Source: Saxidomus purpurata (Eukaryota; Mollusca; Bivalvia; Venerida; Veneridae). Taken from it: DNA of 64,000 nt. Below are positions 12,301-26,100 of the stretch, in pieces. The stretch covers positions 37,368,854-37,432,853 of the forward strand of contig JAFMSR010000003.1 of the NCBI GenBank assembly GCA_022818135.1, read 5' to 3'. How positions within the stretch are numbered: position 1 is the first letter of the stretch; every line of letters starts with the position of its first letter. The notes under the pieces were generated by a model. That model ran no database searches, had not been told where the DNA came from, and saw only the letters and a list, made by a program, of their open reading frames with translations. Position numbers and translations under genes: made by a program.

Positions 12301-14059
12301 AGCTCAAAGGTCAAGGTCACAGGGACCTGAAAACAAAATCTTGTCTGTTCTTCTCCAAAACCCCTTGCTGAATTTTCATAAAACCTTAGCACAATGGTCA
12401 AGGTCATAGGTGTGGGAGACATATGTTTTTTCGTGAAAAGCAATCTCTATTTTAGTCTTTGACTTTTCATTGAGTCTAACTATCTCTACAATAAAGGTTT
12501 TTTCCAAATAGAAAACAGGATATAAGTTGTTTTTTTTTAGAAATTTGTAAAGGCATCCAATAAATGCACATAATGTTATATGCACAGTAACAAATGTCAG
12601 CCAGTGGTAAGAGACTGTGTTTATCCAGATTTAAAATGTTTAGTTGATTTAACATGTAACAAAGTGTTTACTCCTTGGTCAGTAAAAGAAGTAAAAAAAA
12701 TTGAGTGTTTGCATACATAGATAATGGAGAGGGGATTTTTATTCACACTTATATTGACATACTGACTACTGTCTTAATTTGACTGTTTGTAGCTCACCTG
12801 AGTTGATGTGACCACCCACTCTCCGTTTGTTTTCAAAGGACACCTCTGAAACCACTGAGCAAAAACTGATGAAAGTTTGCAGGGATGTTTTTGGCATGGG
12901 GGGATTACATATTCTTTCAAAGAAAGTGGATCCATGGAAAACCAAGAGGGAAAAATCTTGTCAGAAATCACAATTTCATGTCAGATTTCGAAACAATTTT
13001 ACAGAAATGTTCCTTTGGTGACCCTCTACCAAATTCCATCAAAAAAAATTTATTCATAAAAAAAGATGGCCACCAGTGAAGTCAGTTTTCCTTATATGGC
13101 TATATGGAAAACTTTGAAAAAAGAGAAGTTTAATTTAAAAATTATTTCAAAGAAATGTGGCTTTGGTGACCCACTAGCAAATTCCTTCAAAACATTTTGC
13201 ATGTGAAAAAACATGGCCACCAAAGGATTGGGCTTGTTTTCTCTGTATGGAACTCTTTACATAGAGTCCCTAAGAACAGACCAGAGTAATATGCATTGGG
13301 AGGAAATAAAAAGGTAGTTGTACACAGAATGTTGCTGAAAACAGGGGGTTGCTAAGACTGTTAAACTGTATAGGGAAATCTTGGTGTCTATTACATTAAG
13401 TCCCAGAGCTAAGATATTGGTGTGTAGCATTGTCTAGTGGATCCCTACCAAATATGTTCTGATTATGCCCCTGGGGTCTAAACGATAGGCCCTATGGGTT
13501 ACATATAATTATGTAAATATTGAAAACTTTCAAAATCTTCATATCAAAAGCCAGAAGTCCCAGATCTTAAATATTTTTTATGTAGCATTGTCTAGTGGTT
13601 CTCTTTCAAGTTTATACAAATCATGCCCCCTTGGGCAAATTATTGACCCTGCCAAGGGAGTCACTTCTTTACAAAGAGTTATCCCTTTTTTTTTTTTTTT
13701 TTTAAAATAAAAAAATTTTTTTTTTTTAATTAAAAATAAGTGGGGGGGGGGGGGGGGGTTTTTTTTTTTTTTTTTTTTTTGTTTTTTTGGACGAATTATT
13801 CCAAAAAATTCTTGTTTTCAAGACAGACAACTATATAGTAGTTATTTATGATGTTCCCGAAACATTGGAACACAAATTCAAGGGGGGTTTTTACTTAGAT
13901 TATTTGGCTTGGGGGGGGGGGGGGCGACGCCACCCCCCCCCCGGGGGGGCGGGGGAAAAAAAAAAACCCCCCCCCCCCCCCCCGGGGGGTGTTTTTTTTT
14001 TTTTTTTTTGGGGGGGAAAAGGAGAAAGGGGAGGGGGGGGGGGGGGGGGGGGTTTTTTT

Positions 14060-14112
<53 letters not shown>

Positions 14113-17100
14113 AGGGGTTTAGGGGGAATGTTCAAACTTAGATATTTGGCTTGTAGCATTGCTTAGTGGTTCTGCTTACCTTGACCTTTGGCTTCATTTT
14201 TGTTTTTCAAGCTAGAGATTTAGAATTTGGACTTTTTGTGCAGTTTTGCAAAATAATTTCTATAAGTTTCTATGACTGACCTTAATTATGACCATTTGAC
14301 CTATTTTCTTGTTTTGAAGTAAAATTGTACTCAGGTGAGCAATATAGGACCATCATGACCCTCTTGTATTCTGTTTATTTTGGTAATCTGTCAGTATCCA
14401 TGAATTATTTCTTTGCATACTTAACTCTGATTTCTAAGTATAAGTTAGAGTTTATTAAGTCAAATTTTAACAATTAAGAAACCCTAAGGGAGCGAGCGGT
14501 AGCGAGTGATCAAAGTTTCTTAATTGTAAAAATTTGACTTAATAAACTCTAACTTACTTAGTGTTTAACCTCATTTGACCTTTTGCATAGCCACCAACAT
14601 GTCTTATGGCATGGACCTATGTGTATATAGGTCCGTGATTGTTTGCGGAGCTAAAGTGCTTTCTATTTAGAGCAAACTCTTTAATAAAAAAGAAGGACGT
14701 TTATTTGAAAATCTGAGCAATTTGATTGGTGGGCAAATGGGGTCAAACACTTATGATTTGAATAGTGTTTGCAAGAAAAAGTATATTTTACCTATGGTAC
14801 ATCATTTGTTCAGAAACAAGTTTCTGTCCAAAGGTTTAATACACTGCGACCTTGTTATAACGCGAATCCCGGTATAACGCGGTTGGGTCTTGGCTCCCAA
14901 AAATTTCGGGATCGACCAAAATTATTTCTATCAAAAAAGCATTGTCCCTATACAAAACGAATGTTCGAAAACGTAAATAAACAACATGGCAGGTTGTTAA
15001 TTGATCTTTGTCACTTAACCGGACTATCAAGCGTCTATTAACAAAGAAGTGTTAAAACAATTACGGCTTACTGGTATTTTTTCACAGCTCCGTTATTCAC
15101 AAGCTGACCTCTTTGTTTGTTAGACAATAACTTCTAAATCGTGTGAATTAATATTTGTTTGCGCATCTTTGATTGCAGGCTTACCTGAACTTAAATAAAT
15201 CAATTACAAAACTGTTATTGTTTGTTTTAACAAAAAGTACTTTCACTTTAGCCATCATTTTTGGAAAATGGATGTACTTTCGTTTTCAATAGCAAATATT
15301 TACGTAAGAATTTCTCTTTTATATATTTAATTTCGTGCTTAATTAAGTAATTTATTTTACATAAAATCATTATTTTCTACAATTTAACCTCTTGATTTCA
15401 TAAAAATATGATGCGTGCTAAACATCAATATGCTTTAATTTAGTTAGGTGGGTGGGGTACTCGCGTTATAATTATGTTCGCGTTATGCAAGAACACAGAG
15501 GCCGATGATCAGACCGCGTTATAAAAAGAGTCTCACTTATAACGCGGTCTGACCAGTTGGACCCCGACTACCGCGTTATAACGGGGTTGCAGTGTACCTT
15601 CTTGGCAGAGCTTTCAGTCTTGCTTGTACAGTAGTATCCTTATAGAGACAGAAATTTCTATCTTCATCTCGTACAATTTTTCCTACAGTTGTACATTCAC
15701 ATGTGTTACAGTGTCATACTGTAAACCTTGAAACTTTCGTTGATACTATATTTCACAGTTTTCCACTGATGTTTAGGGCTATAAACTTCCGTGGCTGCAA
15801 ACAGTGCATATTTATAATGAACACAACATTATAATTTTGAATTTAAACTTACTATTTCAGTATGATAGAGTATAACTTATATACCTTATAAAACAATATT
15901 ACACAAAAAAAATCTGTCTGTGCTTGGATAGACTTCAAACATGACATCGGTCCTAGAGTGTATGTCAGATATACTGAAATGTGTGTTGAAGCTGCTAAAT
16001 GTATGTGAAAGCTGCTCAACTGGGTGAAGGTAAAAGTGTGTGAAGCTGCTAAATGCATGTGAAAGCTGCTCAAATGTGTGTTGACAGTGTTAAAATTGAT
16101 GTTGAAACTGCTAAATGTATGTGAAAGCTGCTCAACTAGGTGTTGACAGTGTTAAAATGTGTGTTGAAGCTGCTAAATGTATGTTGAAGTGTTCAAATGT
16201 GTGTTGATAGTTGTTAAATGTGTGTTGAAGCTGATAAAATGAATATCAAGCTGTTATAATGCTGAGTGTGTGTTGAAAATGTATATTGAAGCTACTGAAA
16301 TGTGTATTGAAGGTGCTTCACTGTGTTTCAAAGCTGCTTACATGTACAATGTATGTGAAACTGCTGGAATGCTTTTGTTTGAAACTGATAGTCATTTAAG
16401 CTGATAATGGAGTCTTTTAAAGAATGTGTGAATGAACCATGCTATTATGTATATTGCAGTCAATGGACAGGTCAAGCCCAGAAGATCTCGTTGATACAAA
16501 AGAGCTTCCAGCCCTAGCTGTCTACAGCAAGGTAACAAAGTTTTAGACAACATAACATATTCCTCTATAAAACATCTTTTAAGAGTAACTTTGTCACTGT
16601 AGCCTCTGAAAAGGGAAGTTAATGACCTTTACCCTGTTGATTGTAAGTGAATAAGCATGTGTGACCTATGTATATTATGATCAGTGCAGTCTGATCATGA
16701 TCTGCACTGTTCACTTAATAGTAAAATGTCAGCAGGCATTGATAATGCTGTCTAAACTGATCAATAGACAAGTCCATTTTTAGCTCAGATGAAAACTTGT
16801 GCCCAGGATGAACTATTGTGACTACTCACAGTCCATTATCTGGACTTTGAAGATGCCGTTAAAAAACACTGGATCAATTTCAGCTAAACTTCACTTTAAT
16901 TCTCCTTAGGTGACACTCATCAAAGATTGTTCAAATGAAGTAGTTCCAATAGGAACTGGTTGCTATAGCAACAAATATGAAAATCTTGTCCTCCAGACCT
17001 AGAGCTTAGATATTAGCTGAGTAGTATTGTCTAGTGGACCTCTATCAACACTGTACAAATAATGCCCCAGGTGTAAAAATTGACCACACCCAGGAGGATC

Positions 17101-20100
17101 ACTGGTTTTCATATTAACTTGTATAGGAAAATCTTTAAAAACCATTTTTGCAAATCACAAGGTCTAGAGGTTGATATCTAGTGTGCTGCATTGTCTTGTG
17201 GGCCTTTACTAAGTTTGTGCAAATTATGCCCCAGGGGTTGTTTACATATATTTAATTAGAAAAAAACTCTTCTTCTACCAAACCACAAGGCCTGGAACTT
17301 AAATATTTAGTATGAAGCATTGTCTAGTGGACCACTAACAAGACCATAGGGGTTAAAATTAACCACATGCAATAGCCACTGATAAGTCTTATTAAGGGAA
17401 AACTTGTCTGCTCCAAAACAACAAGGCTTAGAGCTTATGTATTTGGTCTGAATTATTGTTTAGGGGACCTCTTCCAAGACTTTCCAAATTATGCACCTAG
17501 GGTTTAAATTGACCAGATCCTGGGAGTCCCTTGTCTGTATTTAGGGTTGCAGGAAAAACTAGCTTCCAATGAGTTCCTTTAGCAACCAGCGACTTACCTA
17601 GCAACCACTGACTTCCTTTGCATCCACAAACTTCATAAGCAACTTCTTACTTTCCTAGTGGCCAGTAACTTCCATAGTAACCAATGACTTTCTTAAAAAC
17701 TAGTAACTTTCCCTAGGAACCAGTGGCTTCCTTAGCAAACAATGACTGACTTCCCTAGCAACAGCTTAGTCCTCCAGTAGCCAATGAATTTCCCTAGCCA
17801 CCAATGACTTCCTTAGCAACCAGTGACTTCCCCTTTGAACAAGTGACTTGTTTAGCAAGAACCAGTGACAACCTTAGCAATTATTGATATTCTTCACAAC
17901 TAGCAACAGTTGACTTCTTTGGCAATCACTGACTGCACTGTTAGCATTCATTGACTTCTTTATAACCCAGTGACTTCCCCTAGGTAAGTGCACTGGTACT
18001 CAGATGAGCAATAAAGGGCAACCACGGCCTTCATGTTATAAATATAGGGAGGCAAGTGTTGAACAGAAAGATAAGATATATACCATTAGCATTTAGAAGC
18101 AATCTCTAACTTTATGCAGTCAGTGCATTGTTCTAAGCATTGATTTAGCAGGATCACCCTTCTCTGTGAGTAAATCAAGCTATTTCAACCAGCTTAGTAC
18201 ATGTATGTATATATTATGTCAATGCAATGTAGAAATTACTTTATACAGTGTAATTTTCTTTTCTGGCTTTTATCCGTGCTGTAATTTGTGAACATGTTGG
18301 TCCTGTCTCTTATGAATCATAACAATTATACCGTTCTGATATTTCAGCTTGGTGTTGATACAGACATCATCCTTCATAAGACAGTCAAAGTAAGTATGAG
18401 ACATTGAATATATCTTTTTTCACTTTTATTCACAAATTTGTGTTTATATAGCAGTGAATTACACTCCTTGCCATTTTCCAGAATGTGCCAAACAGTCATA
18501 TCCTTGTTGCTTAATGGTCTGAGTCAGCCTGCCAAAACTAGGTCATTTGGATATGCTAACATTTGCCTTTAGACAGAGGGAATATAGACAAATTCCAAGA
18601 ATTTCCGGTTGATAAACTTTGATATTATACACTGACCTTGATATAGCAGGTAAGTCCATGTCTTTCTTTTGTAGATTCATGATAACTATGTACAAGGTTG
18701 CCGGGTTTGTAACCCTGGTGATATGCGTCACACAGCTCCCCCCGGTTTAGATGACATCAACGTGATCACTGAAGAGGAGGAGGAGGAGGAAGATTTGGAA
18801 TCACTAAGGTATAGTTCTCCGTATAACATGTTGTATTCTTTTGTTACCATGGTAATATGTCTCTCTTGTTCAGCCTAATACTGTCTGGTGCACATGAGTT
18901 TGATACCTGAATTTAGCAATGAGAGCTCAGAATCTGAGATGTATTATTTGTATATACACATGAAATTAGTCTGTTACCATAGAGACATGAAAGACAGTAA
19001 TGGAATACTAAACAATTCACAATGCTAAACAATCAACAAAGTCTTCAAGGTTCAAAGTAACCCATTTGTCAAGTAATATTACACTAGCTGTGCTAGATCC
19101 ATTGTTGTCAAATCAACAGCCACTGTAGTCAACCTGTAAAACAACTGGCACAATAGCAACCAATAGGATCAGTTCTGATTGTTCAGAAGCATATACAGAT
19201 GAAGACAAGTGCTTGGAAGCCAGATTTTAATGTTACTTTTATCTGATATGGCTTAATTATATTACACTGACAACATGTAATAATATTATCAATTGATAAT
19301 AATACATTTTTAGCTCATCTGATTTTTGAAAAAAAATGACGAGCTATTGTCGTCACTTGATTGTCGTTGTCGTTGGAGGTGTTGGTTAAGTTTTGCGTTT
19401 AGGTCACTAACATGGAAACTATCAAAGCTATCACTTTGAAACTTGGGACACTTGTTCATCTAATACCATTCTTTACATTGTATCCTAAAGATGCTGAGTC
19501 TGACCTGTTTTTTATAGTAAAAAACTATGAATTTTGATTGATTTTGGTTGATTTTGAGAATTAGACATAGCTTCTTAATTTTTTGTTAGATTGATTTAAA
19601 ATTTTTCTCAAACAATAAATGGATAATGTACTTCAATATATCAAACGGGTTTTTGAGTCAGACATTTGGAAGGGGAGGGGGAGGGGGGGGGATATTTTAG
19701 TATTTTTGGACTTTGTTATTTTTAGCTAGTCTGAGTTTTGAAGTTTTGCGTTTGGATCACTTACATGCAAACTATCATAGCTATCACTTTCAAACTTGGA
19801 ATACCTGTTCACTATCAAATGTACTATAGAATAAAAGATTTACAAGTTACATAACCCTGTGATGTATTTGACTGGATTATTGCCCCTTCTAAACTTTGAA
19901 AGTTTCACACACACAATATTTTTGTAACAGTCAACATAATGCAACCAAACTTAGTGTATAAGAAGTATTTATGAATATCTTTAATTGGATTGTATTTTAG
20001 GGCTCCTGGGGTCAAGGTCACTGTTACTGAAAATAGGAAAACAGTAATATATTCAATATCTTTAGTTAAGGTTGACATAATGTAACCAACTTGTTTGTAG

Positions 20101-23100
20101 TAAGTATTTAAGAAGATAGGGTTGGGTTTTGGGGCTCCTAGGGTCATTGTCAAGGTCACTAACTAAAAATAGAAAAACAGTTATATGTTCAATATCTTTA
20201 TTTACAATTGACATAATGTAACTAAATTTTAAGTGTGTAATACATATGAATAAAGACTTTTTAATTAATTGGGATTGTGTTTGATGCTCATGGCGTCAAA
20301 GTCCAGGTTTTTCTTCTAGAAATAGAAAAATGGAGAGAAAAAAAAAACTTTAGTTGCAATTTAATTATTGTGACCAAACTTAGTGTCTAGTTATCATTAT
20401 GAAAACCTTTTGTGGGATTGTGTTCTGGGGTCAAGGTCAAGGACACTGTTACTTAAAAAATGGTGATAAATAAACTTAAGAGGATAAAATCAGACAAGCG
20501 TCTGGCACCCGCAGGCGGTGCTCTTGTTATATTCTTAGCTCACATCTGCACAAAGTGCTCATGGTGAGCTGTTGAGGCGGCTTCATGCTTGTTGTCCTTA
20601 ATCAGTTGTACATTATCAACGATTGCTTCAAATGAAATCTACTTAAACACTGGGCTAATTTCAACCAAACATTGCAGGATTGATGCTTCGATGGTTGTCA
20701 ACCAAAATTGTTCAAATGGTTCGGCTCCAGTGCACAAATGGCTGTCAGAGCTAGAAATAGAAAACCTTTAAAAGTAATTTCCTTAACCACTGGGCAAGTT
20801 TCAACCAAACTGATCTGTTCCTTTGATGGTACTCTACCCTACCTACTCATATGGTTCTGCTAAAGAATAGGAAAACCTTTGAACACCATCTCCTCGTTTA
20901 CCATGAGATTGTTCCTTTGATGATCCCGTATTAAAATTTCTCAACCTTTCTTCTCCACTGCACAACATGGCCTCCAGGGTGAAAAAAAGAAAAAACTTTA
21001 AACCACATCTGCTCCTAAACCAATGCACTAATTTCAATCAAACTTCGCATGATCATTGCCTAGATGGGCTTATGCTAAAAGTGCTTACAAATCTGCTGCA
21101 GTGCACAAGTATTATCTTATTTATCAGGAATAATGCAGATCTGATTATGTATTGCAGATATTCTCTGTTCACTAAGGTGAGCGATATAGGGCCATTACAG
21201 ACCACTTGTTTAGTTATCCTTGCCATGGTACAAATTAATGTTGAAAGTTTTCCTTCATTCTGTTTTTAGTAGCCAAAGAAGACCATTGAGGTTTGTCAAC
21301 CAGACTCTAGCAGATGCAGGGCATACACTTGTCAGTGCAGGGGCTTTTGTGTTTGATGATGATGTCATGTCTGGTGCCCAACTTGATAGAGATGGGGTTC
21401 AAATTCAGGTAAGTGCAAAGAAAAAACAGTACCGTTACAGTCAAACTTGACCTTTTGACCACCTAAGTTAGGCACAGCCTGACCTATGCGACCACTTTAA
21501 ATTCCTCCCTTGCAATTTTAAGAAATAATAGTCTATCCAGAGGTTATAGATCACATGTCTTAAGAGACCACAATTTCAACTTCCCCTGTATAGTTGCTTA
21601 AGACGGGTTTGACTGTAGTCCTGAAGACCTATTGCATATAACTCAACAGGTTTGTTTAAACAGATTCAGAAGTTATAGAACTACAGTGAAACCTGTGTGA
21701 GTGGCCGCCTTGATTAAACAGTTTCTTACCTTTAGCAGCCACTATTGTCATACTTCAAACAGCTAGATTTAAAATAACCATACCTATTTTAAAAGGCCGT
21801 CTGCTGTGGAGGATGCCTTTTGTTTGTTGTATACTATGGCTGGCTACTAAACACAAGTTGTAACAGTATTATTTACACTTTAGAAATTCATTGAAATGGA
21901 ATTAGATAATCTTCACAGTTTGATATTTTTATTAACCTGTACCAAATTTATACTTTGTTCTAAAACTTAGATTTTGTTACAGGTAGCAGGTTTTGACACT
22001 TCCTCTGTACAGATGATGAATAGGGCTTGTCGTAAATTGATACATCTTACACCCAAACAGGTATGAATTCTCGAAAAAAATTATAAGTTACACTTCGTGT
22101 ATTAGTGTTAAAACTTGCATTCTAGCAACAATTTTTAAATCCAAGAATTGCAAAAGTAGTTGTTGATGTATGTTACAGAATGGACCTTGCAAGATTTATA
22201 AACAAAAAATTCCTTTGCAATGAATGGTACCAAGACTTCATATAACAGGAACAGTGCTAAAAAGTGATACAATAAACTCTGTTTATAGCAAACTCCTTGG
22301 GACCATTTAAATTTGATTCTTATATTTGAGGTTTGCTATATCCATATATCATTTTGAAATAAAGAAAGAAAAAAACTTGGGCAGAGGAAATTTGTTCCTT
22401 ATATCCAGAATTTTGCTATATCCACAGTTGATATACTACGGAGTTTACTGTAATTGGGTATATAAAACTGTATGAAACATGTATACACTTCTGATACAGA
22501 TATAAGGGCATGGTGCATTTCTTTACGAAACTTTGGTTGTTTAAGAAATTGATGTTTTGTGATTAAAACTTTTTATTTTTTCTGTTTTTCAAATGTAGTC
22601 AGATGAACTAGAAAATGAAGTGAGTTTAAGGCTAAATGTTGTGATAATTTTTTGTCTTCATTTTTTTTCACGTTTTAATTTTTCATCCCCCTTTTTATAA
22701 ACTTTTGTTTGTTTTTGTTATATAATACAAGTATATGCCTGCACTTATTAGGCCAGGTTGCACCGTTATAGAACTGATTATAGATGAAATATTTTATTAC
22801 ATTATATTCTTAACTCAATGAAATTATATTCACTGATCCTGTAGACAAATTACATAATATAATCTTGTCAAAATATATTGAAAATCTTGATTCTAAATAG
22901 ATATTCCAAATTCCAGTTCACTTTGAGGTCAATATAACATAATGTTGACTTGATCTTAACTTTAAGGTCATTTGCACATAGCATCAGTTTCAGTCTCACT
23001 TTGAGGGAGTAACTGTAACCAAAGTGATCAATTAGCAAGGACTGATTTTATGAAACACTGATTCCAACATTAGTTGAGGAAGTAACTTTAAAATAACACT

Positions 23101-26100
23101 GATTCCACCTCAGTTGGAGAAAGTCACTTTAACCAACATAAACTCCAGCCCTAGTTTCAAGAGGCCACTTTAGCATTACATAAACTCCAGCCTCAGTTTC
23201 AAGAGGCCACTTTAGCATTACATAAACTCCAACCTCAGTTTCAAGAGGCCACTTTAGCATTACATAAACTCTAACCTCAGTTTCAAGAGGCCACTTTAGC
23301 ATTACATAAACTCCAGTCTCAGTTTCAAGAGGTCACTTTAGCATTACATAAACTCCAACCTCAGTTCCAAGAGGCCACTTTAGCATTACATAAACTCCAG
23401 CCTCAGTTCCAAGAGGCCACTTTAGCATTACATAAACTCTAACCTCAGTTTCAAGAGGCCACTTTAGCATTACAAAAACGCCAACCTCAGTTTCAAGAGG
23501 CCACTTTAGCATTACATAAACTCCAACCTCAGTTCCGAGATTCCACTTTAGCATTACATAAACCCCAGCCCTAGTTTCAAGAGGCCACTTTAGCATTACA
23601 TAAACTCCAGTCCTAGTTTCAAGAGGCCACTTTAGCATTACATAAACTCCAGCCTCAGTTTCAAGAGGCCACTTTAGCATTACATAAACTCCAGCCTCAG
23701 TTTCAAGAGGCCACTTTAGCATTACATAAATGCCAGCCCTAGTTTCAAGAGGCCACTTTAGCATTACATAAACTCCAGTCCTCAGTTTCAAGAGGCCACT
23801 TTAGCATTACATAAACTCCAGCCTCAGTTTCAAGAGGCCACTTTAGCATTACATAAACTCCAGCCTCAGCTTCAAGAGGTCACTTTAGCATTACATAAAC
23901 GCCAGCCTCAGTTTCAAGAGGCCACTTTAGCATTACATAAACGCCAACCTCAGTTTCAAGAGGCCACTTTAGCATTACATAAACTCCAACCTCAGTTCCA
24001 AGATTCCACTTTAGCATTACATAAACCCCAGCCCTAGTTTCAAGAGGCCACTTTAGCATTACATAAACTCCAGTCCTCAGTTTCAAGAGGCCACTTTAGC
24101 ATTACATAAACTCCAGTCTCAGTTTCAAGAAGCCACTTTAGCATTACATAAACTCAAGCCTCAGTTTCAAGAGGTCACTTTAGCATTACATAAACTCCAG
24201 CCTCAGTTTCAAGAGGCCACTTTAGCATTACATAAACTCCAGCCTCAGTTTCAAGAGGCCACTTTAGCATTACATAAACTCAAGTCCTCAGTTTCAAGAG
24301 GCCACTTTATTGCATTACATAAATCTTAACATCAAACATCAACCTGAGTTTCAAGAGGTCACTTTAGCGTAACATTACATAAACTCCAGCCTCAGTTTCA
24401 AGGGTCCTAGCATACAAAACTCCAGCCTCAGTTTGAAGAAGTCACTGTAACATATCACATTCCACCTTAGTATTCCGAAGTCACTTTTGTATAATCTTGA
24501 CATAACTCAACTTCAGGTTGAGGACAGTGTAACATGGCATTAACTCAATGACAGTACCAGGTATTACAAAGATCTGAAGTTTGTTATTTATTACGTGTAC
24601 ATACTATTTTGGCTTTTTGTTAAATATTTAAATTTGTGTTCATAGATCTTAAAATGGGGTCTGAGCAAGTAAATTCCTACATAATATATATATATAAGGT
24701 CAGGATAGGTAAATCCCTAAATGTATATCAGAGGTCTAGATGACTAAATCCTTACTTGTGCATATGTGCATGAGGTATGGGTGAGAAAACCCTATATGTA
24801 TGCCAGGTTTTTAATTGTTTACATGTAGTTAGTTTATACGTTCTGTTGTTGTTGTTGTTATTGTTTGGGTTTGGTCTTGAGCTTGAAATGAGTGTAGGTT
24901 TTCACACAATTGGTGACAACTGACTGTTAGAATCATTTGGTTCCAGAAAGTACCTAAAAATTAATCCTGATGGTTGACTACTGAAACCTGTCATTGTCAG
25001 AGATGGAAGTAATGAAATAATGTTTTGTTAGCGCACCTGAGCTGTATGTAATTAATGTGAGCTATTGTGATCTCCTGCCATCATGTCCATCTTACATCAT
25101 CTGTCCATCTTCTATCCCATCTTAAACCTTGTTAACAGTCTAGTGGTATGAAACAGGGTCTCATGGAATCAAAACAAGGTGACATGGTCAAATCAAATGT
25201 AAACCTTGTGAACACTCTACAGAATCCAAAATTGGTCAGAATGTTCGTCTTCATGGAGTCTACTGGTTAGGTTACCTGCTATTTTAATGAATTTATCTTG
25301 CCTTTTGTTTTAATCACATTCCCTTGTTAAATAAACTAAAAGAAAACTCTAAGAAGACAGAATATTTGGGTATTATAATCTGGTAATGATTTTGAAATTA
25401 AACTCTCCATAAAAATAGTTAGCTAGAAAGATAATTTTAGTTAAATGTAACAGAATATTAGAATATTTAAAAGTTTGATAACATTGTAAAATATTTTAAA
25501 GGTAGTTTATATTTTCTAGCATGGGACCAAGTACTACATGGTGTATGATGTTGATATGAACCTCAGTCACAAGACTGTCACCCTACAGTCACCTTTACAG
25601 GTAAGTTCACAAGACTGTCACCCCTTAGTCATCTTTACAGGTGCATAAACAAGACTGCCAACATACAGTTACCTTTACTGGTAAGTACACCAGACTGTCA
25701 CCCTGCAGTCACATTTATAGGTAAGCTCACAACACTGTCACCCTACAGTCACCTTTATAGGTAAGAACACAACACTGTCACCCTACAGTCACATTTATAG
25801 GTAAGTACACAAGACCCTGCAGTCACATTAACAAATATGTACACAAGTCTATCACCCTGTAGTCACATTTACAGGTAAGTTCACATGACTGTCACCCTGC
25901 AGTCACCTTTATATGTAAGTTCACAAGACTCACCATGCAGTCACAATTACAGGTAAGTTCACAATACAATACTGTCCCAGGCAGTCACCTTTACAGGTAA
26001 TACACATCACTGTCACCCTGCAGTCCCATTTACAGGTATGTAAACAAGACTGTCACCCTGCAGTCACATTTGTAGACTGTCACCCTGCAGTCACATTTGT

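Noticed and set aside
13787..14159. Proline- or glycine-rich ORFs on both strands
   Set aside because: Produced by C and G homopolymer runs of doubtful sequence quality.
23333..23791. 152-residue minus-strand ORF with 14-residue repeats (GVYVMLKWPLETEA-like)
   Set aside because: Follows entirely from the 42-bp minisatellite with period divisible by three; no start context, splice sites or domain.
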